NCBI RefSeq assembly: GCF_009761815.1
Contig: NZ_RWIN01000089.1
Location: 62,001 to 126,000 of the forward strand
From: Pseudomonas sp. PB120
Lineage (GTDB): Bacteria > Pseudomonadota > Gammaproteobacteria > Pseudomonadales > Pseudomonadaceae
Reading direction: 5' to 3'
DNA length: 64,000 nt
The stretch's first letter is position 1. Every line of letters begins with the position of its first letter. The position numbers were made by a program, and so were the translations under genes. The notes beneath the pieces were generated by a model. The model worked only from the letters and a program-made list of their open reading frames with translations, was not told the DNA's origin and searched no databases. Positions 8,101-18,351 of this stretch are shown here, one piece after another.

Positions 8101-9747
8101 TTATAGGGGCGGGGTTGAGCGGGCGACAATCGCTTCCACATTCAATCCTCGCGGCAACGCGCCATAGACGCGACCAGCGGCACCGAGCCGGCTGGCGATG
8201 AACGCATCACTGACCGTCGCATTCCCCGCTTCCAGCAACAGCTTGGCCTGAAGCCCCAAGGCGATGTCTTCAGTCAATTGCCGGGCGCGGTACTGAATGT
8301 CGCCGGTGTCCTTGAAGGCGCTCTGCAATTGTTGGATGTGCGCCGCCAGCCGCTTGTCGCCATGCCCGTCACCCAATTCACTGAACAACACATCCAGTAC
8401 GCCCGGTTCCTTCGACAAGGCGCGCAGGACATCCAGGCATTGCACGTTCCCCGAACCTTCCCACGTCGAGTTGACCGGCGCTTCTCTGTACAGGCGCGGC
8501 AGAATGCTTTCTTCAACATACCCTGCACCGCCCATGCATTCGGCGGCTTCGTTGATCATCGCGGGCGCACGTTTGCAGATCCAGTATTTGCCCACTGCAG
8601 TGACCAGTCGCGCGAATTTGGCCTCGTGTTCGTCATCCAGATAATCCAGCGCCCGGCCCATGCGCAAGCTCAAGGCCAGCGCGGCTTCGCTTTCCAGGGC
8701 CAGGTCGGCCAAGACGTTCTGCATCAGCGGCTGCTCGCTGAGCAGTTTTCCGCCGACCGTGCGATGCGCGCAGTGATGGCTGGCCTGGGTCAACGCCTGG
8801 CGCATCAGTGAACTGGAGCCAACCATGCAATCGAACCGGGTCATGGCGACCATTTCGATGATGGTCGGGACACCCCGCCCTTCTTCGCCGACCATCCACG
8901 CCAGCGCACCGCGAAATTCCACTTCGCTGGAAGCATTGGAGACGTTGCCCAGTTTGTTCTTGAGCCGCTGAATGTAGAACTGATTGCGCGTGTCATCCGG
9001 GCGATGGCGCGGCAGCAGGAAACAGGTCAGCCCCTTGTCCGTCTGGGCCAGGGTCAGGAAGGCATCGCACATCGGCGCCGAACAGAACCACTTGTGGCCC
9101 ACCAGTTCATAGGCCTGACCCGGACCGCTGGCACCGACCGGATAGGCCTTGGTGGTGTTGGCGCGCACGTCGGTGCCGCCCTGTTTTTCGGTCATGGCCA
9201 TGCCGATCGTGACGCCGGCCTTGTGGGCCATGCCGACGTTGCGCGGGTCGTATTCGGTCGAAAGAATCTTCGGCAGCCATTGCTCGGCCAGGTCCGGTTG
9301 CAGGCGCATGGCCGGAACGCTGGCGAACGTCATGGTCAGCGGGCAACCGCTGCCGGCTTCGGCCTGGCTGTGCAAGTAGGTCATGGAGGCGCGCGCGACA
9401 TGCGCGCCGGACTGTGGATGCGCCCATGGCAACGAGGTCAGACCATGCTCGACCGCCGTGCGCATCAGCTCGTGATACGCCGGGTGAAATTCCACCAGGT
9501 CAATGCGATGACCAAAACGGTCATGGCTGCTGAACACCGGCTTGTTTTGATTGGCCAGGAATCCCGCTTCCATCAGCGGTCCGCCCGCCAGTGCGCCATA
9601 CGCATCGATCCGCGACTCGGCCCAACCGGCCCCGAAACGCCGCGACCACTCCTGCAACGGCAGGTCGATGCGATACAGGTTGGTGCCGTCCAGCGACGGT
9701 GGCTGGTTGGTGACTTCGTGGGTTTCGGCGAACTGATGCAGGTTCAT
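8101..9747 (-). CDS. aidB: AidB-type acyl-CoA dehydrogenase
   Basis: 548 residues against 541 for E. coli AidB. Acyl-CoA dehydrogenase fold with FAD-binding TEKQGGTDVRANTT and the AidB-like C-terminal domain (MGGAGYVEESILPRLYREAPVNSTWEGSGNVQ). In E. coli AidB is an Ada-induced flavoprotein that binds DNA and is linked to protection from alkylation; true acyl-CoA substrates are unclear. An AAAGGAG box sits 7 bases before the ATG at 9747, which fixes this start over an in-frame ATG at 9771. Same strand as ladS (75-base gap). Confidence 0.92.
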   Translation of the reverse strand: MNLHQFAETHEVTNQPPSLDGTNLYRIDLPLQEWSRRFGAGWAESRIDAYGALAGGPLMEAGFLANQNKPVFSSHDRFGHRIDLVEFHPAYHELMRTAVEHGLTSLPWAHPQSGAHVARASMTYLHSQAEAGSGCPLTMTFASVPAMRLQPDLAEQWLPKILSTEYDPRNVGMAHKAGVTIGMAMTEKQGGTDVRANTTKAYPVGASGPGQAYELVGHKWFCSAPMCDAFLTLAQTDKGLTCFLLPRHRPDDTRNQFYIQRLKNKLGNVSNASSEVEFRGALAWMVGEEGRGVPTIIEMVAMTRFDCMVGSSSLMRQALTQASHHCAHRTVGGKLLSEQPLMQNVLADLALESEAALALSLRMGRALDYLDDEHEAKFARLVTAVGKYWICKRAPAMINEAAECMGGAGYVEESILPRLYREAPVNSTWEGSGNVQCLDVLRALSKEPGVLDVLFSELGDGHGDKRLAAHIQQLQSAFKDTGDIQYRARQLTEDIALGLQAKLLLEAGNATVSDAFIASRLGAAGRVYGALPRGLNVEAIVARSTPPL

Positions 9748-9821
9748 GACAGGGCTCCTTTGGTCAGCCAAGGGACTTCAGTTAAGCACCGCTCCCAGGC
9801 CGATCAAAGTGTCATATCTGC

Positions 9822-12206
9822 CTAACTGCCGGCGCTTTCACCCTGCTCCGAACACAGCACCCGGCGATAGAGCGCTGCCTGCAAATCCTCGAATTTCACC
9901 GGTTTGTTCAGATGGTCGATCATCGCGCCAGTCGGGCACTGCTCCCGCTCCGAGCTCAGGGCTAGCAAGAACACCGGCAATTCGGCGCAGCCCGGCAAGG
10001 TGCGGATCTGGCAGCACAGCGACACCCCGTCCACGGCGGGCAATTGGCAATCCAGCAACACCGCGTCGAAAGCTTCACGTTGCAGACAATCCAGCGCCGC
10101 GGTGCTGCTGTCGGCGGTGCGCACCCGGAACCCAAGCTTGAGCAACATGCCGCGCATCACCAATTGATTGATGCCATTGTCATCCACCAACAGCACCGTG
10201 CAATCCTGAGGCAGTCGCAGGCGCGGGAAGTCCCGCGTCATAAACGGTGTTGGCGAGCGCTCAATCACCGGCAGCTCGAATTCGACATCCAGCTGGAAGC
10301 GGCTGCCGCGTCCCGGTTCAGAACGATGAGTCAGGCGACCGCCGAGCAATTCGACCAATTGCCGGCAAATCGCCAGGCCGACGCCCAGGCCGCCGTATTC
10401 GCGCGTCATCGAACCGTCGAGCTGGAAGAAGCGCTGGTACATCGTCGCCTCTCCCAGGTCGGTGAAACCGATGCCGGTGTCGATCACCGCAAAGGACAGC
10501 GCCAGGCGGTTGTTTTCCAGCGGCTTGCCCGTCACACGCAACGCCAGACCGCCGACCTTGGTGAACTTGATGGCGTTGTCCAGCAGGCATTCCAGGCACT
10601 GCGCCAACTTGGCGCTGTCGCCGTGCAAGCGATCCGGCAGCCCTTGTGTCACTTCGACTTTGAAGTCCAGGGACTTGCTCGACGCATTGCCCTGGAACTG
10701 CGTGCGCAACGCTTCAACCACGCCGCGCAAACTGAAGGCGTCCGCCGAGGCCTTGAGCTTGCCGGCCTGCAGTTCGGTCAAGGTCAGGATGCCATTGACC
10801 ATGCGCATCATGTCCCGCGCCGAACCCGCCGCCGTTTGCTGATATTGCTCCAGCTCCGGGTCCATATCGACGGTTTGCATCAGTTCCAGCGAGCCGATCA
10901 CCCCGTTCATCGGCGTGCGTAGCTCGTGGGTCAGCGTGGCGAGGAATTCGTCCTTGAGCTTGTTGCTGCGGGCCAGTTGCTGATTGAGCACTTCGAGCTT
11001 TTGACCGGCATCGAACAGGGTCTGTGCCTGCTGCTCACGCATGGCGTTGATGCGGTCGGCCAGGGCCAACGACAACAGCGCGACTTCGATGGCCGAGCCA
11101 ATCTGACTGGAATACATGGTCAGGAACACATTCGGCAGGTAACCCAGCACCATCAGCGTATTGATGATGCCGCCGAGCAGAAACGCCGACCAGGCAATGA
11201 TGAAATAGCGTGCCACCCGCAACCCGCGCAGCCAGGCAAAAATCCCTGCGGTAAAAATGACCACGGTGAACGTCAGCGCCAATGCCGTCGCCAGTCGCAG
11301 GGCCAGGGCGTAACTGGTCATCAGCGACAACCCGACCACCACCGCACCGAACGCAATCAACGCCAATAGCAAGCGGTCGAGCCAGCGGCTGTAGGTGCCC
11401 GTCTGCAGGAAACTGCGCGCGAACTGACTGCCGAACAACCCCGCACAACCAATGAAGAACGGCGTCGCGGCGTTGGCCCACCAGGGATTGTCCGGCCAGA
11501 AATACTGCACGGCCGCGCCATTCACCGACAGCTGGTACAAACCGAACGAGGCGATGTAGAAGATGTAATAGAGGTAGCTGGTGTCGCGCACGCTGAGGTA
11601 GATGAACAGGTTGTAGACCAGCATCCCCAGCAACACGCCATAAATCAGCCCGAGCACATAGAGCCGCACCGGTTGCTCTTCGAGGTACGCGGTGCTCGAC
11701 CACAACGTGACCGGCGCCTGGATCGAGCCTTCGCTTTGCAGGCGCAGGTACACGGTCTGCGTTTGGCCAGGGGCAAAATTCAGATCAAACAGGTAATTGT
11801 TCTGGCGGATTTCCCGCGAGGCGAATGGCAACGCATCGCCGGTCTGCCGGGCCAACTGAAAGTCACCGGCCGCATTGGGCAAGTAAAGGTCAAGGTGATC
11901 AAGGGGTGGGTAAGCCAGCTCCAGCAGCCAGGTGCGTTGCGCCGACGGGTTGGTGGGGCGGTACTGAAGATCGATTTTTAGCCAGAATACTGAGCGCGAG
12001 TAACCCGCGTTGAGGGTGTCTTTGTGATGGGGTTTGAAGTTTCCGGCCGCCGCTTGCGCGCGGATATCCGCGATGGTCGCCTGACCACCCGCGTCTTCGA
12101 ACACTTGCAGGTTCCGGCCCAAGGGCAGGCTTTGAGTGTACTCATCGAACTCGACAGCGCTCGCCAAAAGGGGCAAACACAACAGCAACATCAGCAAATA
12201 GCGCAT
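9822..12206 (-). CDS. ladS: LadS-type hybrid sensor histidine kinase (7TMR-DISM)
   Basis: 794 residues; P. aeruginosa LadS is about the same length and also lies near thiD-thiE. Order: signal peptide (ends LLASAVE), periplasmic 7TMR-DISMED2 sensor (about 30-165), seven membrane helices (about 180-380), a coiled linker, HisKA with FLATLTHELRTPMNGVIGSL (phosphoacceptor His427), HATPase with N and G boxes (LLDNAIKF, DTGIGF, GLGVGLAIC), and a receiver domain (LVDDNG, LLDCQLPAVDG with Asp719, NKPVKF with Lys768). In P. aeruginosa LadS responds to calcium and passes phosphate to GacS, raising RsmY/RsmZ and favouring biofilm over acute virulence. The same role here is inferred from orthology and gene position. 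Confidence 0.88.
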   Translation of the reverse strand: MRYLLMLLLCLPLLASAVEFDEYTQSLPLGRNLQVFEDAGGQATIADIRAQAAAGNFKPHHKDTLNAGYSRSVFWLKIDLQYRPTNPSAQRTWLLELAYPPLDHLDLYLPNAAGDFQLARQTGDALPFASREIRQNNYLFDLNFAPGQTQTVYLRLQSEGSIQAPVTLWSSTAYLEEQPVRLYVLGLIYGVLLGMLVYNLFIYLSVRDTSYLYYIFYIASFGLYQLSVNGAAVQYFWPDNPWWANAATPFFIGCAGLFGSQFARSFLQTGTYSRWLDRLLLALIAFGAVVVGLSLMTSYALALRLATALALTFTVVIFTAGIFAWLRGLRVARYFIIAWSAFLLGGIINTLMVLGYLPNVFLTMYSSQIGSAIEVALLSLALADRINAMREQQAQTLFDAGQKLEVLNQQLARSNKLKDEFLATLTHELRTPMNGVIGSLELMQTVDMDPELEQYQQTAAGSARDMMRMVNGILTLTELQAGKLKASADAFSLRGVVEALRTQFQGNASSKSLDFKVEVTQGLPDRLHGDSAKLAQCLECLLDNAIKFTKVGGLALRVTGKPLENNRLALSFAVIDTGIGFTDLGEATMYQRFFQLDGSMTREYGGLGVGLAICRQLVELLGGRLTHRSEPGRGSRFQLDVEFELPVIERSPTPFMTRDFPRLRLPQDCTVLLVDDNGINQLVMRGMLLKLGFRVRTADSSTAALDCLQREAFDAVLLDCQLPAVDGVSLCCQIRTLPGCAELPVFLLALSSEREQCPTGAMIDHLNKPVKFEDLQAALYRRVLCSEQGESAGS

Positions 12207-12613
12207 TGAAGCCCCAGCGTGGCCTGTCCGGTTCTGTCAGGAAGCCCCCCATTCCGTTTGAGTAGACGTAAAACCGGTATCACCTGTTATTAGTTTGGAT
12301 CCACTCTAGCATAGCCGTTGATGGCCATTGAACACCATAGAAATTTTTCCTACAAAGGCTCTAGAACGGGCGTTTCAGCGCCATCCATTGAGTTAGAGCT
12401 GTTAACTAACACAGATTGTGAAACCCCGATGCGACCTACTGATACCTGTGGCGAGGGAGCTTGCTCCCGCTGGGCTGCGCAGCAGCCCCCAATAGTCACA
12501 AAAGCACGACTGCTTCGCAGCCGAACGGGAGCAAGCTCCCTCACCACAATGTATCGGCCAGACTGGACGTCCCTACACCCGAAAAACGATGTTTGGTGGT
12601 AAGCTCGCGCACC
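12207..12613 (+). other. Intergenic region between divergent ladS and thiD
   Basis: About 400 bases. It holds a REPIN (12447-12549) and otherwise AT-richer sequence (12270-12420) likely to carry the ladS promoter. No TPP riboswitch features (CTGAGA, ACCTGATCTGG-like) are visible before thiD. Overlapping open frames here have no coding character. Confidence 0.6.
12447..12549. repeat. REPIN, family B (GGCGAGGGAGCTTGCTCCC)
   Basis: Left arm TGTGGCGAGGGAGCTTGCTCCCGC with a second stem GGGCTGCGCAGCAGCCC; right arm is the inverse, ending CAAGCTCCCTCACCACA. Right arm has a T-to-C-type change (CTCACC for CTCGCC). Confidence 0.92.
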
Positions 12614-13411
12614 ATGAATATCTACAGCTCTCGCCCCGTTGTCCTCTGTCTCTCCGGCCACGACCCAAGTGGTGGCGCCGGCTTGCAGGCAGATATCGAA
12701 GCCCTGCTCGCTCAGGGTTGTCATGCGGCCCCGGCCGTCACCGCCCTGACCGTGCAAGACACGGTCAACGTCACTGACTTTCGCGTCCTCGACCGTGAGT
12801 GGGTATTGGCCCAGGCCAATGCCGTACTCAACGATTCCGACGTCGCGGCAGTGAAGCTGGGCATGCTCGGTTCGCTGGAAATGGTCGACACCGTCGTCGA
12901 ACTGCTGACAGCGCACCCGCACTTGCCAATGGTCTGCGACCCGGTGCTGCGCGCCGGCGGCGGCGGACGACTGGGCAAGGATGAAGTCGGCTACGCCATG
13001 CGCGAACGCCTGCTGCCCCTGGCCATCATTGCCACCCCAAACCTTCCTGAAGCCCGCATCCTCGCCGAACTGCCAGAAGGCACCGCCGACGAGTGCGCTG
13101 AAAAACTCCTGCCGTACGTCAAACACCTGCTGATCACCGGCGGCCACGGCGATGAACACGAAATTCACAATCGCCTGTACAGCCGTGACGGTCTGCGCGA
13201 AACCTACACCTGCCAACGATTGCCCGGCAGTTACCACGGTTCGGGTTGCACCCTGGCCAGCGCCCTCGCCGGCCGTCTGGCCCAGGGTGAAAATCTGGTC
13301 AGCGCCGTGCAGACCGCGCTTAACTACACGTGGCGCACCCTGCGTGATGCGGAGCAACTGGGCAAAGGCCAATTCGTACCACGCCGCCTGCCGCTGGATT
13401 TCTGTTCGTAA
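12614..13411 (+). CDS. thiD: Hydroxymethylpyrimidine/phosphomethylpyrimidine kinase
   Basis: 265 residues. Ribokinase-fold enzyme that phosphorylates HMP and HMP-P for thiamine synthesis. [16 protein letters not shown] near residue 15 is the pyrimidine-binding signature; [13 protein letters not shown] and the anion-hole motif [11 protein letters not shown] mark the catalytic end. ATG at 12614 gives the conserved N-terminus; the frame is open upstream without coding signal. It is followed by thiE after 32 bases and probably forms a thiD-thiE-hemL operon, as in other pseudomonads. Confidence 0.95.
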   Translation: MNIYSSRPVVLCLSGHDPSGGAGLQADIEALLAQGCHAAPAVTALTVQDTVNVTDFRVLDREWVLAQANAVLNDSDVAAVKLGMLGSLEMVDTVVELLTAHPHLPMVCDPVLRAGGGGRLGKDEVGYAMRERLLPLAIIATPNLPEARILAELPEGTADECAEKLLPYVKHLLITGGHGDEHEIHNRLYSRDGLRETYTCQRLPGSYHGSGCTLASALAGRLAQGENLVSAVQTALNYTWRTLRDAEQLGKGQFVPRRLPLDFCS

Positions 13412-13443
13412 CTTTCTTTAAGCATTGCGGTGAGGCTTGTCCG

Positions 13444-14067
13444 ATGAAACTACGTGGCCTGTACGCCATTACCGACAGCCAGTTACTGGCCGGTAAATTT
13501 CTTTCGTACGTGGAGGCGGCGCTGGAAGGCGGCGTCACCCTGCTGCAATACCGCGACAAAAGCAGCGACGAGGCCCGCCGCCTGCGCGAGGCCGAAACCC
13601 TGCGCGACCTGTGCGAACGCTACAAGACCCAGCTGATCATCAACGACGATGCCGAACTGGCCGCGCGCCTTAACGTCGGCGTGCACCTGGGCCAGACCGA
13701 CGGCCCGTTGACCCCGGCCCGGGCGTTGCTCGGTCGTCAGGCGATCATCGGTTCGACCTGCCACGCGCAACTCGAACTCGCCGAGCAAGCGGCCAAGGAA
13801 GGCGCCAGTTATGTCGCGTTCGGCCGCTTCTTCAACTCCAACACCAAACCCGGCGCGCCAACCTGCAGCCTCGAACTGCTCGACAAGGCCCGCAGCCAAT
13901 TGCACTTGCCGATTTGCGCGATCGGCGGCATCACCCTGGACAACGCCGCCCCGCTGGTGGCCCACGGGGTCGATTTGCTGGCCGTGGTTCATGGCCTGTT
14001 TGGCGCCGACAGCGCCGCTGAAGTGACACGCCGCGCCCGCGCCTTTAACGAATTGTTCAAATCCTGA
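13444..14067 (+). CDS. thiE: Thiamine-phosphate synthase
   Basis: 207 residues. Joins HMP-diphosphate and thiazole phosphate to thiamine phosphate (TIM barrel). Visible motifs: [13 protein letters not shown] (pyrophosphate-binding Gln/Arg/Lys), [26 protein letters not shown] and the C-terminal [13 protein letters not shown]. Lies between thiD and hemL, 17 bases before the latter. Confidence 0.95.
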   Translation: MKLRGLYAITDSQLLAGKFLSYVEAALEGGVTLLQYRDKSSDEARRLREAETLRDLCERYKTQLIINDDAELAARLNVGVHLGQTDGPLTPARALLGRQAIIGSTCHAQLELAEQAAKEGASYVAFGRFFNSNTKPGAPTCSLELLDKARSQLHLPICAIGGITLDNAAPLVAHGVDLLAVVHGLFGADSAAEVTRRARAFNELFKS

Positions 14068-14084
14068 TTTTTGAGAGCCCGATC

Positions 14085-15368
14085 ATGTCTCGTTCCGAAA
14101 CCCTGTTTGCCAATGCCCAGAAACACATCCCCGGCGGTGTGAATTCGCCTGTTCGCGCGTTCAAAAGCGTTGGCGGTACGCCGTTGTTCTTCAAACACGC
14201 CGAAGGCGCCTACGTCACCGACGAAGACAACAAGCGTTATGTGGATTACGTCGGTTCCTGGGGCCCGATGATCCTCGGCCACAGCCATCCGGACGTGCTG
14301 GACGCGGTGCGCAAACAGCTTGAGCACGGCTTGTCCTATGGCGCGCCGACCGAGATGGAAACCCAGATGGCTGATCTGGTCTGCTCGATCGTACCGTCGA
14401 TGGAAATGGTGCGCATGGTCAGCTCCGGCACCGAAGCAACCATGAGCGCAATCCGCCTGGCCCGTGGTTTCACCGGTCGCGACAGCATCATCAAGTTTGA
14501 AGGTTGCTACCACGGTCACTCGGACAGCCTGCTGGTCAAGGCCGGCTCCGGCGCCCTGACCCAAGGCGTGCCGAGCTCGGCCGGCGTACCGGCGGACTTC
14601 GCCAAACACACCCTGACGCTGCCGTTCAACGACATCGACGCGGTGGACACCATGCTCGCCGAAGTCGGCCAGAATGTAGCGTGCATCATCGTCGAGCCGG
14701 TGGCCGGCAACATGAACTGCGTGCCACCGGCACCGGGCTTCCTCGAAGGCCTGCGGACCCTGTGCGACAAGCACGGCGTGGTGCTGATTTTCGACGAAGT
14801 GATGACCGGTTTCCGCGTCGCCCTCGGCGGTGCTCAAGCGCACTACGGCGTGACCCCGGACCTGACCACCTTCGGCAAAATCATCGGCGGCGGCATGCCG
14901 GTCGGCTGCTTCGGCGGCAAGCGCGAAATCATGTCGCGCATCGCGCCACTGGGTCCGGTCTATCAGGCGGGTACCTTGTCGGGCAACCCGTTGGCAATGG
15001 CCGCCGGCCTGACCACGCTGCGCCTGATCAGCCGTCCGGGTTTCCACGCCGAGCTCAGCGATTACACCAGCCGCCTGCTCGATGGCCTGCAACAACGCGC
15101 CGATGCCGCAGGCATTCCTTTCGTGACCACCCAGGCCGGCGGGATGTTTGGCCTGTACTTCAGCGGCGCCGACGACATCGTGACCTTCGATGACGTGATG
15201 GCCAGCGACGCGGCCCTGTTCGGCCGTTTCTTCCACCTGATGCTTGAGGGGGGCGTGTACCTGGCACCAAGCGCATTCGAAGCCGGGTTCACCTCGATCG
15301 CTCACGGCGAAGCCGAGTTGAAACTGACCCTGGATGCCGCCGAACGCGCATTCGCTGCCTTGAAATAA
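14085..15368 (+). CDS. hemL: Glutamate-1-semialdehyde 2,1-aminomutase
   Basis: 427 residues. PLP enzyme making 5-aminolevulinate, the tetrapyrrole precursor, from glutamate-1-semialdehyde. PLP lysine is Lys265 in [13 protein letters not shown]; substrate and cofactor motifs [17 protein letters not shown] and [12 protein letters not shown] are intact. The usual gap-region [16 protein letters not shown] is present. Last gene before a strong terminator at 15379. Confidence 0.97.
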   Translation: MSRSETLFANAQKHIPGGVNSPVRAFKSVGGTPLFFKHAEGAYVTDEDNKRYVDYVGSWGPMILGHSHPDVLDAVRKQLEHGLSYGAPTEMETQMADLVCSIVPSMEMVRMVSSGTEATMSAIRLARGFTGRDSIIKFEGCYHGHSDSLLVKAGSGALTQGVPSSAGVPADFAKHTLTLPFNDIDAVDTMLAEVGQNVACIIVEPVAGNMNCVPPAPGFLEGLRTLCDKHGVVLIFDEVMTGFRVALGGAQAHYGVTPDLTTFGKIIGGGMPVGCFGGKREIMSRIAPLGPVYQAGTLSGNPLAMAAGLTTLRLISRPGFHAELSDYTSRLLDGLQQRADAAGIPFVTTQAGGMFGLYFSGADDIVTFDDVMASDAALFGRFFHLMLEGGVYLAPSAFEAGFTSIAHGEAELKLTLDAAERAFAALK

Positions 15369-15378
15369 CGCTAGACCC

Positions 15379-15410
15379 GCTGACGTTGGCGATTGCCGAC
15401 GTCAGCTTTT
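15379..15410 (+). terminator. Rho-independent terminator after hemL
   Basis: GCTGACGTTGGC and GCCGACGTCAGC form a 12-bp stem with one wobble pair and a 4-base loop (GATT), followed by TTTT. Confidence 0.85.
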
Positions 15411-15594
15411 ACCTACACTCCGGCCCCTTTTCCTACTCATCTGCCAATAATCTCCCGCAAAGTGGGCGATATATTTCCCGCGCAGCAGAAAAACGAGTAA
15501 AGACTTTGTAAGGTTGGCCCTGCTTATTTCATAATGCGCGCTACTTGGATCCCCTCGATGGGTCCGCGCGCCCTTCAGAGGTAAGTCGATTCCC

Positions 15595-16143
15595 ATGAAC
15601 CGCACCGGCCGCGCCCTCGCATTGGGCTGCCTGTTGCTCCTTCAGCCCTTGCTCGTAGAAGCAGGCGGCAACTCGTTGTTAATCCCAGCGATGGGTCGCT
15701 GCACCCTCAATACTCAGCCGCAAGACCTGGCTCAAGCACTCGCCGCCTGCCAGAAAGCGTCGGATGAAGGGGATTCGCAAGCGCAATACGAGTTGGGTGA
15801 ATTCTATTACGACGGTAAAAATACACCGCGCGACCTCAATAAAGCCCTGAGCTACTTCGAAAAGGCCTCGTTGCAAGGTCATGCCCAGGCACAGTTCAAA
15901 CTCGGCACCATGTTTTTCCACGGCGAAGGTGTACCAGCCAATAACATCCAGGCGTACATCGTGCTGAAAATGGCGGCGGTCAATGGCGCGGAAGATGCGC
16001 TGGACACGGCTGACGAAGTGGCCGAGAAAATGCCTCGCGAAGAACTTGAGATAGCGACCCAGGTACTGGGGCAGATCTTTCGTAAATACCTGATGGAACT
16101 GCAAAGCGCGGATGGGCGTACGCCGTTTTCGCCACTTCCCTGA
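15595..16143 (+). CDS. Exported Sel1-repeat (TPR-like) protein
   Basis: 182 residues with a signal peptide (cleavage likely after LLVEAGG). Two Sel1-like repeats are visible: SQAQYELGEFYYDGKNTPRDLNKALSYFEKA and AQAQFKLGTMFFHGEGVPANNIQAYIVLKMA. Such repeats mediate protein contacts in the periplasm; the partner is unknown. It stands alone on the plus strand between hemL and the convergent DUF1820 gene. Confidence 0.85.
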   Translation: MNRTGRALALGCLLLLQPLLVEAGGNSLLIPAMGRCTLNTQPQDLAQALAACQKASDEGDSQAQYELGEFYYDGKNTPRDLNKALSYFEKASLQGHAQAQFKLGTMFFHGEGVPANNIQAYIVLKMAAVNGAEDALDTADEVAEKMPREELEIATQVLGQIFRKYLMELQSADGRTPFSPLP

Positions 16144-16158
16144 GAGCAAAACACCCCC

Positions 16159-16291
16159 TGTGGCGAGGGAGCTTGCTCCCCCTCGGCTGCGAAGCAGTCG
16201 CAAAACCGGAGAACTCGGTGTGCCAGAACAACGCTGAGTTAGATTTCAGGGCCGCTTCGCGCCCCAGCGGGAGCAAGCTCCCTCGCCACAG
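16159..16291. repeat. REPIN, family B
   Basis: TGTGGCGAGGGAGCTTGCTCCCCC at the left and GCGGGAGCAAGCTCCCTCGCCACA at the right, about 85 bases apart. Sits between convergent gene ends, where it may act as a transcription stop. Confidence 0.92.
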
Positions 16292-16317
16292 AAAGCTTCT
16301 CACCTCAAAACCGCTAC

Positions 16318-16647
16318 TTACTTCTCAGGCATCGGCATCGGGAACGGCATCACATTGCCGACCGCGCCACGGGCTTCGCTGATTTTCGGCGTGCCCAAGC
16401 GCTCGACTTCGTCGATGCGCACAATCGAATGCATCGGCACAAAACTGCGCACCACGCCTTCGAACTGAGCCTTGAGCTTCTCTTCGCTCGGGTCGACGAC
16501 CACTTGCGTGCGCTCGCCAAAGACGAACTCTTCCACTTCCAGAAAACCCCACAGATCACTTTGATAGATCTGCTTGGCGTACATTTCGTACACCTGGCCC
16601 TGGTTGAGGAAAATCACCTTGTAGATTGGAGCTTCACGTTTGGTCAT
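16318..16647 (-). CDS. DUF1820 family protein
   Basis: 109 residues starting MTKREAPIYKVIFLNQGQVYEMYAKQ. It contains the DUF1820 signature region (WGFLEVEEFVFGE, FVPMHSIVRIDEVE) and an acidic/Pro-Met tail. Cytosolic and of unknown function; usually adjacent to miaB in pseudomonads. The frame continues upstream through the antisense of miaB, which is a shadow; the ATG at 16647 gives the family-length protein. Confidence 0.9.
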   Translation of the reverse strand: MTKREAPIYKVIFLNQGQVYEMYAKQIYQSDLWGFLEVEEFVFGERTQVVVDPSEEKLKAQFEGVVRSFVPMHSIVRIDEVERLGTPKISEARGAVGNVMPFPMPMPEK

Positions 16648-16742
16648 GGTGGGCGAGCAACACATCGGGGGATAAAAATGAGGGCGCGAACTATAGCATA
16701 GCCGCCGGACGCACAGCGGTAGGAACCTTGGGACATGTTCCC

Positions 16743-16748
16743 TATAAT
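16743..16748 (+). promoter_or_regulatory. TATAAT -10 box before miaB
   Basis: Perfect TATAAT 35 bases before the miaB ATG; no good -35 match at 16-18 bases spacing. Confidence 0.4.
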
Positions 16749-16782
16749 GCGCGGTTCTTTGAATCAGGTGATGACTGTATCC

Positions 16783-18111
16783 ATGGCCAAGAAGCTTTAC
16801 ATCGAAACCCACGGTTGCCAGATGAACGAGTACGACAGCTCGCGCATGGTCGATCTGCTGGGTGAACACCAGGCCCTGGAAGTCACCGCGCGTGCAGAAG
16901 ACGCCGACGTGATCCTGCTCAATACCTGTTCCATTCGCGAGCGCGCCCAGGACCGGGTGTATTCCCAGCTGGGCCGCTGGCGCGAATTGAAACTCGCCAA
17001 CCCGGACATGGTGATCGCCGTCGGCGGTTGTGTGGCCAGTCAGGAAGGCGCCGCCATTCGTGATCGCGCGCCGTACGTGGACGTGGTGTTCGGCCCGCAA
17101 ACCCTGCACCGCCTGCCGGAAATGATCGACGCCGCACGCGCTACCAAGCTGCCGCAAGTGGATGTCTCGTTCCCGGAAATCGAAAAATTCGACCACTTGC
17201 CCGAGCCGCGCATCGATGGCCCGAGCGCTTATGTGTCGGTGATGGAAGGTTGCAGCAAGTACTGCACGTTCTGCGTGGTGCCCTACACCCGTGGCGAAGA
17301 AGTCAGTCGCCCGTTCGACGACGTGATTGCCGAGATCATCCACCTTGCCGAAAACGGCGTACGTGAAGTGACGTTGCTGGGACAGAACGTCAACGGCTAT
17401 CGCGGCGCTACGCACGACGGTCGCCTGGCGGACCTCGCCGAACTGATCCGCGTGGTGGCCGCGGTCGACGGCATCGACCGGATTCGCTACACGACCTCGC
17501 ACCCGCTGGAATTCTCCGACAGCTTGATCCAGGCCCACGCCGAGGTGCCGGAACTGGTCAAACACCTGCACTTGCCGGTGCAGTCGGGTTCGGACCGGAT
17601 TCTGTCGGCAATGAAGCGCAATCACACCGCGCTGGAATACAAATCCAAGCTGCGCAAACTGCGCGCCGCCGTGCCGGGGATCTGCATCAGCTCGGACTTC
17701 ATTGTCGGCTTCCCCGGCGAGACTGAGAAAGACTTCGAGCAGACCATGAAGCTGATCGAAGACGTCGGCTTCGATTTTTCCTACTCGTTCGTCTACAGCC
17801 AGCGCCCGGGCACTCCAGCAGCAGACTTGGCCGACGAAACGCCGGAAGCGCTGAAAAAAGAGCGCCTGAATGCGCTGCAACATCGTCTGAACCAGCAAGG
17901 CTTCGAAATCAGCCGACAAATGGTCGGGTCGATCCAGCGGATCCTGGTCACCGATTATTCGAAAAAGGACCCCGGCGAACTGCAAGGCCGGACCGAGAAT
18001 AACCGGATCGTCAACTTCCGCTGCGACAATCCAACCCTGATCGGCCAGTTTGCCGATGTGCACATCGACGCCGCACAGCCGCACTCGCTGCGTGGCTCGC
18101 TGATTCAGTAA
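16783..18111 (+). CDS. miaB: tRNA-2-methylthio-N6-dimethylallyladenosine synthase MiaB
   Basis: 442 residues from [12 protein letters not shown], the conserved N-terminus; in-frame ATGs at 16735 and 16771 would add short non-conserved leaders. It adds the methylthio group to i6A37 of tRNA. The N-terminal MTTase domain has cluster ligands Cys12, Cys49 (LNTCSIRE) and Cys83 (VGGCVAS). The radical-SAM CxxxCxxC is in [19 protein letters not shown]-terminal TRAM domain is present. Followed after a REPIN by ybeZ, whose product group also affects RNA. Confidence 0.97.
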   Translation: MAKKLYIETHGCQMNEYDSSRMVDLLGEHQALEVTARAEDADVILLNTCSIRERAQDRVYSQLGRWRELKLANPDMVIAVGGCVASQEGAAIRDRAPYVDVVFGPQTLHRLPEMIDAARATKLPQVDVSFPEIEKFDHLPEPRIDGPSAYVSVMEGCSKYCTFCVVPYTRGEEVSRPFDDVIAEIIHLAENGVREVTLLGQNVNGYRGATHDGRLADLAELIRVVAAVDGIDRIRYTTSHPLEFSDSLIQAHAEVPELVKHLHLPVQSGSDRILSAMKRNHTALEYKSKLRKLRAAVPGICISSDFIVGFPGETEKDFEQTMKLIEDVGFDFSYSFVYSQRPGTPAADLADETPEALKKERLNALQHRLNQQGFEISRQMVGSIQRILVTDYSKKDPGELQGRTENNRIVNFRCDNPTLIGQFADVHIDAAQPHSLRGSLIQ

Positions 18112-18123
18112 GACACGGGCTTT

Positions 18124-18243
18124 TGTGGCGAGGGAGCTTGCTCCCGCTGGAGTGCGAAGCGCTCCCAATAACCCGCAGGTTATACCCGGCTGACGGCCTT
18201 GCGACTGCTTCGCAGTCGAGCGGGAGCAAGCTCCCTCGCCACA
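18124..18243. repeat. REPIN, family B
   Basis: TGTGGCGAGGGAGCTTGCTCCCGCTGG with inner stem GAGTGCGAAGCGCTCC, then the inverse arm AGCGGGAGCAAGCTCCCTCGCCACA. Separates miaB from ybeZ. Confidence 0.92.
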
Positions 18244-18351
18244 GGTATGAAGTGACTGTCAGACATTGGTCTGTTTAAGAGCTTTCGCACCCGCCTCACT
18301 GGCGTTATCCTTGATTTCATCTTAATTGCCCCAGGGCGGCTAAATACGACC

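Noticed and set aside
12207..12613. TPP riboswitch before thiD
   Set aside because: Conserved TPP-aptamer sequences are not visible; the gap is a REPIN plus promoter-like sequence.
16648..18168. Minus-strand frame continuing upstream of the DUF1820 gene
   Set aside because: It is antisense to miaB, whose Cys motifs and TRAM domain are intact. The DUF1820 start at 16647 gives the family-length protein.
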